64,000 nucleotides of DNA from Jejuia sp040720935 (GCF_040720935.1 NZ_JBFDAE010000005.1:235913-299912), one strand, 5' to 3'; shown: positions 28,301 through 36,630, counted from the stretch's first letter. Translations and numbers: made by a program. Notes: generated from the letters alone by a model not told the origin.

Positions 28301-28361
28301 GTACTTTTTAAATATAAAGGCAAACAGTAGTTCTATGCTCAAAAAAATAATTAAAAAGTAA
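25326..28361 (+). CDS. Modular leucine-rich-repeat surface protein with T9SS sorting tail
   Basis: A 1011-residue exported protein with a signal peptide (about residues 1-21). The body is four modules, each opening with TYVPDxNFEQALIDLG and each holding short LRRs of the form LTSLDVSNNTALTxLxC (SxLDxSNN type, about 21 residues). Modules begin at bases 25392, 25947, 26628 and 27372; the last two are almost identical at DNA level. A type A T9SS sorting domain ends the protein (SLYPNPVHDELTI ... AGLYFLNI). It is likely surface-exposed and binding, not enzymatic. Its ligand is unknown. Confidence 0.93.
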   Translation: MRKFTLVFLFTNLFTIIGQSQVTYVPDNNFEQALIDLGYDSGSLNDYVPTTNISSVTILNIDDKGISDLTGIEDFTALTELRCYTNTISSLDVSANTQLIYLHCSSNNLTSLDVSNNSQLQFLNCSLNAIGSLNLNQNALLSNFDASNNQLTALSIKNGTGNIITNFNATNNPNLACIQVDNANYSTNNWTNIDAQTSFSEDCHYGETYVPDDNFEQALIDLGYDSGSLDDYVTTANISSLTFIDVNNKSISDLTGIEDFVALTSLSCIGNTLASINISNNTNLSTLFCSANNLTSLDISNNTSLDRIFCSSNDLTNLDITNNTLLEDLDCASNDLISINTSNNPLLEYLNCRNNDLTSLNLSNNSSLEYLHCGNNEIIGINLKNGNNTIITTFNATNNPNLTCIQVEDATYSATNWTDIDAQTSFSEDCHYGETYVPDDNFEQALIDLGYDAGSLDDYVLTANINTLTNLVVDGKGISDLTGIEDFTALTTLDCSSNSLTSLDVSNNSALTHLTCSSNGLTSLDVSNNTALTSLYCSINNLTSLDVSNNTALTTLFCHIGNDLTNLDVSNNTLLTVLVCGYINLNSLDVSNNTALESLYCQGNNLSSLNLENNPSLEIIHCIDNDLTSLNLKNGNNTIITSFEATGNPNLTCIEVDDATYSTTNWTDIDAQSGFATNCSSTTYVPDDNFEQALIDLGHDFGPLDDYVFTTNINTITNLVVDDNGISDLTGIEDFTALLTLDCSSNSLTSLDVSNNSALTHLTCSSNSLTSLDVSNNTALTSLYCSINNLTSLDVSNNTALTTLFCHIGNDLTNLDLSNNTLLTVLVCGYTNLNSLDVSNNTVLESLYCQGNNLSSLNLENNPSLEIIHCIDNDLTGLNLKNGNNTIITSFEATGNPNLTCIEVDSATYSTTNWTDIDASTSFSEDCSTLSIDSFAETNISLYPNPVHDELTISAQINGRFNILNVNGQILKQGVLMHGNNTINMSQLEAGLYFLNIKANSSSMLKKIIKK
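26628..28090 (+). repeat. Recent tandem duplication inside the LRR gene
   Basis: Bases 26814-27335 recur at 27558-28079 with an exact 744-bp offset and only a handful of substitutions in over 500 bp. Modules 1 and 2 of the same gene are much more diverged. This is a recent in-frame duplication or gene conversion, and a hot spot for copy-number change. Confidence 0.9.
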
Positions 28362-28463
28362 TACCAATTCTTTTTTTAATTTACGGTTAAATGAAGAATG
28401 TTATAAACTTTGGCGAGATTCTTTTATATTTCTCGAAAAGTGTGTTGGTATCATTAAAGATAA

Positions 28464-28506
28464 AAAAATGAAGGTTTCGTCCCGATAATTATCAAGACGA
28501 AACCTT
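28464..28506 (-). terminator. Terminator of the lipoprotein gene (minus strand)
   Basis: AAGGTTTCGTC (28471-28481) and GACGAAACCTT (28496-28506) form an 11-bp stem. A run of seven A at 28463-28469 gives the T-tract on the minus strand, so it mainly serves the gene ending at 28549, between two convergent genes. Confidence 0.7.
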
Positions 28507-28548
28507 ATTTAGTTAACAATGAATTGTGATTATATAAAGTCTATGGGG

Positions 28549-30165
28549 CTACTTCAACGTAAAACTAGTTTCTTGATCCCACCCTGCACGCACTTCATCA
28601 ATTTGTTTTTCTGAATGTTTTACAATTTCAGGTTGTATCTTCTTTAGATAATTTCCCGTATCATAAATTTTATTTCCGTTAGTATCAAAAATCACTCTAA
28701 TAAAATATTTTCCAGGACTGATATTTAGAAAGTCAAGAGGCTTTTGTTCAGTTGCGTATTTTTCATATTTTACGTCGCCTTTTTCATTTGTAAGCTGCAC
28801 TATTATAGGGTAAACCGCATTAAATACATTGAGACGTAAATTACCGTAGCTATCCAATTTTTGTGTTCTTACCGAATAATTAATAGTGTCATTTGTGTTT
28901 TCAAAAAAATCAGTAAATGCATTTGCTAAAACAGTCATATTATAGCTGTTATCTTCCGTTTTTTCGAAAGCGAGCGCATAAGTATTACTAATAGAATCAA
29001 AAGTTTTTACCGTAAACGGAACAAGAAGAGAATCCTTATCCATCAACTCTATTTTAGAAGTATCAATATTAGTAAACGGAATATTTCCAGAAATTTTAAA
29101 ATCTTCGGTATAACCAATACTTCCGTTTGGCTCAGAGTTTATCAGTAGTGAGTCCCGTTCCTTATCGCGTATTCTAACCGTGTAGTCCTTATTAAATTTA
29201 GGGTGTTCTATATTTAAAACTAAAGAATCAACTTCGAGTTTTGGTTGGTACCAATAGAATAATGTGTCCGTTTCTTTGTTTTTGGTAATGCGAGACTTAA
29301 AATCTTCCGGCACTTCAGATTTCATATTAATTTTAACACCCGTATAATCGCCTTCATAACCAATCATTATTTTTTCGCCATTTACCAATTGTGGTCTTGA
29401 AGGGTTAAAATCAATAATTTCATTAAACAATCTTAAATTGTATGTAGAGTCGGTTGGGACATTTATAAAACTTTTATAAAAACCAATTTGATCTGATTTT
29501 TGCTGAAATTTATTATCACCGTTTTTATCCTTTAACGCAACCAATAAATACTTTCCAGCTTTTATGTTTTCAATGGTGTAAGTGGTTAAGCTGTCTAAAG
29601 TATTGGTAATATATTTTGGTGTTTCTTTGTAAATGATAGAGTCGTTAAAAATTGAATCCTTTTCATATTCATAAAGCATCACAGAAACAAAAGTTTCAGG
29701 TTCGCGTTTTAAAGCGTCGGTTATATTTCCCGAAACGGTTAGGGAATCGATATAATCGCCAGTAGAAAATACGTATCTATAATAAATATACGGATTGCCC
29801 TCATTGTTGTCTTCTATACTATTTCCGAAGTTAAACGCATAGGTGGTATTTGGAGGCAAAGTGTCGTAAATTTTAATGGTTATCGTTTTGCTCGCGCTTC
29901 CCAGAGGTGTAATTTCAGGTTGATTTTTCATGGGTGGCGAAATAATCAACTGTTTTTGTAAATTCTTTATTTTGATGTATTCGTTAAATTCAATTTTAAT
30001 TTCCTTGGCTTTAAAATTGGTAGAATAATTTTCAGGATAGGTGTTCGTAATTACCGGCGGTTCAATATCTTTTTCACCACCTTGAGGTGTGCCGCGGTTA
30101 GCGCAGTTTATAAAAACACAGCTAATACTAAAAATTAAAAGAAAGTTTAAAAGCCTATTACTCAT
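28549..30165 (-). CDS. SbsA Ig-like domain lipoprotein
   Basis: A 538-residue protein starting at the Met at 30165, whose signal sequence ends in a lipobox (FINC-A, Cys about residue 21). The frame is open 18 codons further upstream but without a signal peptide. An SbsA-type Ig-like domain follows (EPPVITNTYPENYSTNF ... IKIEFNEYI), then several beta-rich repeats with a Gly/Asp-rich prealbumin-like segment (DKNGDNKFQQKSDQIG). It is probably an outer-membrane lipoprotein; the function is unknown. This family is very common in Bacteroidota and often lies next to comF, as here. Confidence 0.88.
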   Translation of the reverse strand: MSNRLLNFLLIFSISCVFINCANRGTPQGGEKDIEPPVITNTYPENYSTNFKAKEIKIEFNEYIKIKNLQKQLIISPPMKNQPEITPLGSASKTITIKIYDTLPPNTTYAFNFGNSIEDNNEGNPYIYYRYVFSTGDYIDSLTVSGNITDALKREPETFVSVMLYEYEKDSIFNDSIIYKETPKYITNTLDSLTTYTIENIKAGKYLLVALKDKNGDNKFQQKSDQIGFYKSFINVPTDSTYNLRLFNEIIDFNPSRPQLVNGEKIMIGYEGDYTGVKINMKSEVPEDFKSRITKNKETDTLFYWYQPKLEVDSLVLNIEHPKFNKDYTVRIRDKERDSLLINSEPNGSIGYTEDFKISGNIPFTNIDTSKIELMDKDSLLVPFTVKTFDSISNTYALAFEKTEDNSYNMTVLANAFTDFFENTNDTINYSVRTQKLDSYGNLRLNVFNAVYPIIVQLTNEKGDVKYEKYATEQKPLDFLNISPGKYFIRVIFDTNGNKIYDTGNYLKKIQPEIVKHSEKQIDEVRAGWDQETSFTLK

Positions 30166-30237
30166 TGCCGAATTAAAATTTTGCACAAACCTACATAAAT
30201 TTATAGATATATGCTTCAAGTATAAACGATATTCTTA

Positions 30238-30927
30238 TTAGGCTATTGCCATGGTTGCAATACTTATTTTTGTGTTTTTTGCCTGACTTAAAACGGAAAT
30301 ACATGCCTCTAAAGTGGCTCCTGTCGTAATTATATCATCTACCAAAAGAATGTGTTTATTCTCGATAGTTGTAATATTTTTTAACGCAAATAATTCATCA
30401 TTATTGGTCCAACGTGTAAACTGTTTTTTTGTGGTTTGTGAGGCCGTATTTGTGATTTTTATTAAAACATCATCAACATATTGAGAATTTAGAGCCTTAG
30501 CAATCTGTTGTCCAAATTTTGAAACTTGGTTAAAGCCTCTTTTTTTGAGTTTTTTAGGATGCATTGGCACAGGAATTACCATATCAATATTTTGATATCC
30601 TGCTACTGTTTTAAGTTCGCCGCCCAACCAATCGCCAAGAAGCACGCCTATATGTTCATAACCTCGATATTTTAAACCATGTATCAATTGTTGCACAGGT
30701 CCTTTTTTTTCAAAACGAAATAAAGCAGTACCATGCTCAATTTTTGCACGTCCGCGTAGTACGTTTTGAATAGCATTATCATTGTTGAAATGAAAATCGG
30801 TCACCGGTAAATCATGTCTGCAATTGATACAAATAGTTTCCTCGTTATCCGAAAGATAATCGGAACAGGCGTAACATACCTTTGGAAAAAATAAGTTGAT
30901 GATGGATTTCAAATTAAAACACTTCAA
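30238..30927 (-). CDS. comF: ComF family phosphoribosyltransferase-like protein
   Basis: A 229-residue protein with an N-terminal zinc finger (CYACSDY ... CINCRHDLP, residues about 18-40) and a C-terminal phosphoribosyltransferase fold with the PRPP loop ILLVDDIITTGATLE. ComF proteins take part in uptake of transforming DNA; the zinc finger and PRTase-like pocket are the family signature. It lies 72 bp upstream of the lipoprotein gene on the same strand. Confidence 0.93.
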   Translation of the reverse strand: MKCFNLKSIINLFFPKVCYACSDYLSDNEETICINCRHDLPVTDFHFNNDNAIQNVLRGRAKIEHGTALFRFEKKGPVQQLIHGLKYRGYEHIGVLLGDWLGGELKTVAGYQNIDMVIPVPMHPKKLKKRGFNQVSKFGQQIAKALNSQYVDDVLIKITNTASQTTKKQFTRWTNNDELFALKNITTIENKHILLVDDIITTGATLEACISVLSQAKNTKISIATMAIA

Positions 30928-31060
30928 GTTTAAAAAAAAATAAATTTACGGTTTTCCCACAACAAAAATAAAAATATATAAGCTATATTCGTACATAATA
31001 AAAAGTTATTTCTTATATGTGTAAGAAATATTTCTTTCAGTTTAATTTAAAGCAATTCTT

Positions 31061-32500
31061 ATGAAACGAAAATTATGTTACATCTTATCAATGCTATGCT
31101 TTTTTCAATTTTTAGAAATTAAAGCACAAGCTAAAATAACCGATTGCGATTTTAATATCGATAAAGCTATTGATTATTTGCGAAACGAAAATTATTCCCA
31201 ACAAGATTCTTTAGCAGCAATAGACCTTATAAAGCCATGTGTTAAAAATGAAAACCCGTATGCACAACTATTAATGGGGCGTTTGTATTTAAACAATGCT
31301 ATAATTAGTGATAATGTTAAAGGCTTTAAGTTGATACGGAAGGCCGCAAAACAGAAGCATGCATTGGCTTGCTCAGATTTAGGCGATTTGTTTAAGTATG
31401 GTCTCGGTTGTGAAATTAATTATAAAAAAGCGAAAAAATGGTATAAAAAAGCTCATAAACTTGGTGATGCTAGAGGGACTTATAGTGTTGGTTATATGCA
31501 TTATAAAGGATTAAATGTTGCTCAAAATTATTCTAAAGCCATTAGGTGGTTTAAGAAAAGTGATTACCCCATGGCAAAACATTGGTTAGGCGTATGCTAT
31601 TATTTTGGTTATGGTGTAAAGGTAAACAAGCAAAAGGCAATGAGGTTGCTTAGTCAAAATTCAATAAAGAATAGTGCAATAATGCTAGACTGTATGGAGT
31701 ATCATTTAAAAGAGGAGCAAACAGTAAAGAATGACCTTGATTATATGAAAATACTTGATGGTGAACCAATAGATTTTGAGTTTTTCCCTGAAACATTAAA
31801 CGGAAAATGGAATGGTAGTTTAGTGAAATTAGATTGGGCTGAAAAACAGATAGAACAAATTGAGCCGATAGCTTTAGAATTGAATTATGATGATGAAAAA
31901 GAAAGTACGACTTATAGTTGGGTTTTAAATGGCAAAGAAAGTAAAGGTGTTGCTTTTAATGATAGTAACATGTTATTTTTTGAAAATTTAAATTTGAATT
32001 TAAAACGATTATACTTTAGTGGTGAAGGAGAACAAGATATACCATATAGTATATTGTCAAGTGATTTTAGCTTAAGAGCACACGATGATAAAACATTTTT
32101 AACGGCAATTCTAGACAGTTACGTCATTGAAAAAAGGGAGCCTGGAAACAAATTTGCTCTAATATTAACAAAAGCAAAAGTAACCACCGAAAATGGAAAG
32201 GAAATTACAGATGAAACCATTGAGGGCTTATCCAACCAAGACGATAGCTTTATTAAGTTATATCCAAACCCTTTTGAAAAAGACCTTTACATCTCTTATG
32301 CATTAGAAAACCCGGGCTTGGTAAACATTGAGGTTTCAGATTTGCATGGATCTCAAAGCCATATTCTTGAACAGGCAAAACAGCAAACTGCTGGAGACTA
32401 TATATACTATTTTGATGGGGCTAAACTTAAAAAGGGCATCAACATAATTACGGTATTTGTAAATGGAGAAAAATATACTAAGCTAATTGCTAAAAAATAA
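31061..32500 (+). CDS. SEL1-like repeat protein with T9SS sorting domain, upstream of the toxin
   Basis: A 479-residue exported protein: signal peptide (residues 1-23), four or five SEL1-type repeats (about 65-225, for example ACSDLGDLFKYGLGCEINYKKAKKWYKKA and AKHWLGVCYYFGYGV), a beta-rich middle domain (about 245-385), and a type A T9SS sorting domain at the end (IKLYPNPFEKDLYISY ... IITVFVNGEKYTKLI). It lies only 11 bp before the toxin gene and is surely co-transcribed. It may be a surface partner or delivery factor for the toxin; that is inference from position only. Confidence 0.82.
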   Translation: MKRKLCYILSMLCFFQFLEIKAQAKITDCDFNIDKAIDYLRNENYSQQDSLAAIDLIKPCVKNENPYAQLLMGRLYLNNAIISDNVKGFKLIRKAAKQKHALACSDLGDLFKYGLGCEINYKKAKKWYKKAHKLGDARGTYSVGYMHYKGLNVAQNYSKAIRWFKKSDYPMAKHWLGVCYYFGYGVKVNKQKAMRLLSQNSIKNSAIMLDCMEYHLKEEQTVKNDLDYMKILDGEPIDFEFFPETLNGKWNGSLVKLDWAEKQIEQIEPIALELNYDDEKESTTYSWVLNGKESKGVAFNDSNMLFFENLNLNLKRLYFSGEGEQDIPYSILSSDFSLRAHDDKTFLTAILDSYVIEKREPGNKFALILTKAKVTTENGKEITDETIEGLSNQDDSFIKLYPNPFEKDLYISYALENPGLVNIEVSDLHGSQSHILEQAKQQTAGDYIYYFDGAKLKKGINIITVFVNGEKYTKLIAKK

Positions 32501-32511
32501 ACCTGGAAAAA

Positions 32512-35367
32512 ATGAAAAGTACATATAAATATATAACCGCAATAATTTTAGTCTTAGTAGCATTAAATTTTTCTTTTGCCCAAAGAGGAATACCACATCC
32601 AATTAGAGATAGTCTAAGTAGGGATACTTTAAGGTTTACAACTTTAATTCCGAGGAAATTATTAGATTTTAAAAAAGCGGATTTTAGAGTAATTAGCAGA
32701 TATGATATAACTTTAATAAGGAAATCTAGAGAATGTTGTTCCAATGTTGAGGTGCCTGATTTCACGTTTACAGACCCAGCATTATCGGCATTAAAAAACC
32801 ATGAAGCCTCACAACTTGCCGCAGAAAGGGATTTTTATCAATGGCTTGATAGACAATATGGTATTCTAGAAGAAGAAATAGAAAATCAGTTGGGGCAGCA
32901 GTTTTCTAATTTTGGAGAAGCCCAAAAAGAATTTTTTAAGGATTTTGAAATGCCTAATGTTAGAACTGCTTCTAAGGCATTACGACCTAAATTTGATGGC
33001 AAGGTCAATGTGAAAAAGAATATTAGGGATAGATGTCTAAGAAACATTAAACTATTAGACTTTAGAGCTAACGAAATAAACTCGGGAATTATTAATAATT
33101 CTAAATACGGGCATTTAAAATTAGGTACTAAGTCTTTGAGCGAAATAACTTCAATAGCTCAAATAAATACATTAAGAAATCAGGAAATAGGTATGTTTTC
33201 TGAGAATCAATGGCGATTAGAGCAAGAGCAAAAAATTCAGAATCAATTAAATAATGAATTAGCAAATTTAGATGATTTAAACCATGACATTCTTGAGGAG
33301 TTGGCGCAAACGCAAGTAGATTATTTTAATGGTGCGGGGAACGATTTTGAAAAATTAGACCACATGCAACAATATTTACTTTCAAGTGATTATTGGAACA
33401 ACGCCACCAATTATGTATCAGAACCACCATATAATTGGTTTAAAGTACATGGTTTTGGTAATCAAGATTTTGTAGAGCCTTATGTTTGGAGAAATAACCC
33501 ACCACAATTATCAATATTTCATGATGGTTATTGGAATTTAAGAATACAAAGTGATCCTTGGAATACAAATTATTGGCTCCGGCAAAGAGAGCATGCTAGA
33601 ACAGCGGCTTTAAATAATGCCTTAGGGGAGTTTGATCTAGCAAAAGCCTTAGCAGATGGACTAATAGCAGGCTTGGGGCCAACTAATGGGAGTTATGAAA
33701 ATTACATAAAAAAAAGGCCAACGTTAAAAGCAGAATTAGAAAACTACTTTAAACTTAACGACTATTCTAAGTTGTCTCACGACTGTGCAAATTATTTGTT
33801 AAATCAATACCTGCAAGGTGGCGATTTTACATTGGGCAAAAATTATTATGCATCAGCAGGAACACCAGAATTTAACAGTCCGTTTAACCCCAATATAGCC
33901 ATAGGTACTGATTTAAATGCCATAGCCAAACAAGATGAGTTTACATACTTGAACAACGTATTGGCGGCATTATTAAACGATAGTGTGCACAGGCCAGAAT
34001 ATAAGGGGCAAATAATAAGAGAAGTTTTTCAAGCAAATGGCGTAAATGTACCCCAAGGTATAGATAATGCTATGCTAAGTAACTACTTTAATTTTGCACC
34101 AACAGGCGCAGATAATATGCGTATAGACCATGCCAGGGGACATGGTGTTAAAGAAAATTTAGACCAATATTTAAAAGATCTAAAAGCATTTCATGAAGAT
34201 GTACAAGATATGTTGCAAAATGCCCCAACAGGCATGAACCAATTGGCCTATGTAGATTATGAGAATAGAATTGCCGAAGTATTAAACTTTACCAATGATG
34301 ATGGTGCGATTGCAATTGCCGATATGTTTACCAATGAGGTAGCTAGAAATAATTTTTTAAAGCTAGAACATCATCAGGCGATAACGAATAGTGCTCATGA
34401 TATTTTAGAAACAGGGTTTGCCGAAGGGTTGGAATTTAGAAAACTAGACCCCGAAGGCATACGGGTTGTAGCCCACGAGGCTGCTGAGATTTCTGCTATA
34501 GATGATATAGCAGAAGATGTAGGGCAAAATGGTAGTGGTTTTTGGCCTCAAAATGCTGAAGAGTGGAGTGCTTTTGGAGAAATGATGGTACCGCTTATTG
34601 GTGAAATCGTAATAGGCTTTACACCAGCAGGCGATTATTACGACCTTATTATATCTATAAACTCAGGTGATGTGCTAGGGGCGTCTTTGGCTATTAGTGG
34701 CATTATAATTAGTTCTACAGCCCTGGGGCCTATAAAAGGTGCGATAAAAGGCGCAAGGGCTTTTAGAAAAACTATAAAAATATATCGTAAATTGCGAGGG
34801 GTTTTAGGTGCTGTATCAAAAGCTGCTAAAAAAGGATTTAAAGTTTTTCTAGATGCTTCTGGGCAGCTAATTGTTAAGAAGGGCGATCAAATCATTGCTC
34901 AAGGGGATGATGCGGTGAGAAGATTTTTAACTAGATTTGATAACTTTAGTAAAGCATTAGATAATACTATTGACTCTTTTAAAAGAGGTGCTAGGTTTGA
35001 TCTTAATGGTACAGGAAAATTTAAAGATGTAAGAGGACACCATCCTATGGCGAAAAAGTCGTTTGAAGGTGAAGTGGTGTATAATGCCAATGAAGCTTTT
35101 AGTGTATCTGCAAATACTTTAGGTGGGCAAGCTGTGCATAACGCTATAACTGGAAATCAAAATAGATTATATAGTGCTTGGAAGCGGGCAAACCCAAATA
35201 AAAGAATGGAAATAAATGATATGGCTAACATTGAGCTTCAAGCTATGATAGATGCGAGAATTCCCGAAAATATTGCAAGAGGTTGGGTAGTTAAAGCACT
35301 TGAAGATTTAAAAGAACAAGGGGTGTCCGAAATCACACGTATTCCATGGAATGGTATTAATCCATAA
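32512..35367 (+). CDS. Polymorphic toxin with pre-toxin linker and GHH-signature nuclease tip
   Basis: A 951-residue protein with a Sec signal peptide (ending about residue 23, FSFAQ), a long helical unclassified region (about 25-680), and a pre-toxin/TG-like linker (about 685-775: GEIVIGFTPAGDYYDL ... SGDVLGASLAISG). The C-terminal tip begins after a basic stretch and has Arg841-Gly-His-His-Pro845, the GHH signature of HNH/Endonuclease VII-fold nuclease toxins, ending EITRIPWNGINP. Expected to cut nucleic acid in competing cells. It has no T9SS tail, so the export route beyond the periplasm is unclear. The immunity candidate begins 13 bp later. The tip assignment is from motif only. Confidence 0.82.
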   Translation: MKSTYKYITAIILVLVALNFSFAQRGIPHPIRDSLSRDTLRFTTLIPRKLLDFKKADFRVISRYDITLIRKSRECCSNVEVPDFTFTDPALSALKNHEASQLAAERDFYQWLDRQYGILEEEIENQLGQQFSNFGEAQKEFFKDFEMPNVRTASKALRPKFDGKVNVKKNIRDRCLRNIKLLDFRANEINSGIINNSKYGHLKLGTKSLSEITSIAQINTLRNQEIGMFSENQWRLEQEQKIQNQLNNELANLDDLNHDILEELAQTQVDYFNGAGNDFEKLDHMQQYLLSSDYWNNATNYVSEPPYNWFKVHGFGNQDFVEPYVWRNNPPQLSIFHDGYWNLRIQSDPWNTNYWLRQREHARTAALNNALGEFDLAKALADGLIAGLGPTNGSYENYIKKRPTLKAELENYFKLNDYSKLSHDCANYLLNQYLQGGDFTLGKNYYASAGTPEFNSPFNPNIAIGTDLNAIAKQDEFTYLNNVLAALLNDSVHRPEYKGQIIREVFQANGVNVPQGIDNAMLSNYFNFAPTGADNMRIDHARGHGVKENLDQYLKDLKAFHEDVQDMLQNAPTGMNQLAYVDYENRIAEVLNFTNDDGAIAIADMFTNEVARNNFLKLEHHQAITNSAHDILETGFAEGLEFRKLDPEGIRVVAHEAAEISAIDDIAEDVGQNGSGFWPQNAEEWSAFGEMMVPLIGEIVIGFTPAGDYYDLIISINSGDVLGASLAISGIIISSTALGPIKGAIKGARAFRKTIKIYRKLRGVLGAVSKAAKKGFKVFLDASGQLIVKKGDQIIAQGDDAVRRFLTRFDNFSKALDNTIDSFKRGARFDLNGTGKFKDVRGHHPMAKKSFEGEVVYNANEAFSVSANTLGGQAVHNAITGNQNRLYSAWKRANPNKRMEINDMANIELQAMIDARIPENIARGWVVKALEDLKEQGVSEITRIPWNGINP

Positions 35368-35380
35368 ATGTTAAAAAATT

Positions 35381-35764
35381 ATGAAATCAGAAAAAGAAAT
35401 ACTCGATGACTTTGGGTCTAAGTTGATAGAAAGAGTTTATGATGATGCTATAAACTATTTTGATCAAATTGTATCTGGAACAACACCATGGGGTGTTGGA
35501 AAAGAGTATACGGATATATTTAAAAAATTGAGTAAGGAAGATCATGTTCTACTAAGGAGGTATATAAAAGAGACCATAGGGACATCATTATTTGCAGTTT
35601 TAGGTATATTTGAAGAGAATCCAGAATTCAAAATTAAGTACATAGGAGAAGGAAAAGAAATGGATTTAGTTGCAATAAGCGAAATGCTAAAAGCAGAACC
35701 AACTATTGAAAATGGATGGATTGATCGCTTTAGTAAAAAGCTTCGTTACAACGAATTGACTTAA
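35381..35764 (+). CDS. Immunity protein candidate for the GHH toxin
   Basis: A 127-residue, acidic, helical cytoplasmic protein (DDFGSKLIERVYDDAINYFDQ ... ENGWIDRFSKK) beginning 13 bp after the toxin stop. Small size, no signal peptide and position directly after the toxin are the standard features of a cognate immunity gene. I do not recognise a named immunity family. A terminator follows at 35788, which makes SEL1 gene-toxin-immunity one closed unit. Confidence 0.7.
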   Translation: MKSEKEILDDFGSKLIERVYDDAINYFDQIVSGTTPWGVGKEYTDIFKKLSKEDHVLLRRYIKETIGTSLFAVLGIFEENPEFKIKYIGEGKEMDLVAISEMLKAEPTIENGWIDRFSKKLRYNELT

Positions 35765-35787
35765 TTTAATGTGTTTTTATTTTACGG

Positions 35788-35817
35788 AACAGCCAATTTT
35801 TATAGTTGGCTGTTTTT
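35788..35817 (+). terminator. Terminator closing the toxin-immunity operon
   Basis: AACAGCCAA (35788-35796) and TTGGCTGTT (35806-35814) form a 9-bp stem with a 9-base loop and a following T-run. Genes downstream of it (displaced cassettes) are therefore unlikely to be read from the toxin promoter. Confidence 0.75.
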
Positions 35818-35867
35818 GTTATGCCGTAACCATCAACTAGCGACAAAACAGCAGTAGCTTTTGGCCT

Positions 35868-35897
35868 CCGCTACCGCACGAATCCTTTCGTGTGGTT
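35868..35897. repeat. REP-like palindrome, left flank of transposase remnant
   Basis: CCGCACGAA-TCCT-TTCGTGTGG is a 9-bp hairpin (one G-T pair) with a 4-base loop, embedded in CGCTACCGCACGAATCC. The same sequence occurs in inverted orientation at 36604-36630, so the two bracket the transposase remnant. This layout is typical of REP palindromes recognised by REP-associated tyrosine transposases. Confidence 0.75.
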
Positions 35898-35946
35898 ATA
35901 AAACTAAAGAGGTTAATAATATGAACAAAAAGCTATAAAATAAGTT

Positions 35947-36595
35947 GTGAGTGGAAACTATAAATTCCATAATCCTGAAGGTTTGTACACCCAGTCAAGC
36001 TGAGCACAGGCTTCATTAGTTTTGCTGTTGTGGGTTGGTTGGGCCTACCTATACCAGCAGGCAGGTGTATTTACAAGAAACGAATACAAAGATTTGTTTT
36101 TAGAGAGTTTAGAGTATTGTCAGAAAAGCAAAGGCTTAGAAATTCATGCTTGGTGCATTATGAGTAGTCATGCCTTTACTCAGCGAAGTCAAATGGGTGC
36201 ATCTAGTTTTTAGGAGTATAACTGGGCAAAAGCCAGAATTATTGATTGGCGATTTAAAACGATTTACCAGTAAATCAATTGTAAAAAGTATACAAGAAAA
36301 TCCAAGAGAAAGTAGGAAAGAATTTTTATTAGATTTTTTCAAAAAAGAAGCTAAAAAAAGTTTTAACGTGAAACATTATCCCCCGAAGTTTCGGGGTTGG
36401 CGACATGATAACAAACCAATTGAGCTATGGAGTAATAAGGTAATTCAACAATAAATAGATTATGTTCACAGTAATCCTGCAGAAGAAAGGTTGGTTTATA
36501 AAGCAGAAGATTATGTTTACAGTAGCGCTATTGATTATGCAGACCAAAAAGGTTTAATTGATGCTATTGTTGTTTTTAGGATGTTTGAAGGTTAA
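35947..36595 (+). pseudogene. Decayed REP-associated tyrosine transposase (IS200-like Y1 family)
   Basis: Reading across frames gives SGNYKFHNPEGLY, then FTRNEYKDLFLESLEYC, EIHAWCIMSSH, HLVFRSITG, LKRFTSKSIV, WRHDNKPIELWSNKVIQQ, stop, IDYVHSNPAEERLV. This is the RAYT family order, including the HxH-containing segment (SSH-VHLVF). It is broken by short insertions at about 35989-36011 (23 bp), 36044-36065 (22 bp) and 36172-36196 (25 bp), by a palindrome at 36380-36397 that stays in frame, and by an in-frame TAA at 36452-36454. It is not functional. It sits between the toxin operon terminator and the first displaced toxin tip. Confidence 0.85.
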
Positions 36596-36603
36596 TTAAG
36601 AAC

Positions 36604-36630
36604 AACCACACGAAAGGATTCGTGCGGTAG
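36604..36630. repeat. REP-like palindrome, right flank of transposase remnant
   Basis: CCACACGAA-AGGA-TTCGTGCGG, the reverse complement of the palindrome at 35868-35897, followed by TAGC. The displaced WHH toxin tip begins right after it, so the boundary of the cassette coincides with the transposable unit's edge. Confidence 0.75.

Noticed and set aside
36022..36454. Two separate short genes in the transposase remnant
   Set aside because: Joined across frames they give one continuous RAYT protein, so they are fragments of one broken gene.
35868..36630. Palindromic repeats as a possible CRISPR array
   Set aside because: Only two inverted copies flank a transposase remnant, with no regular spacers and no cas genes.
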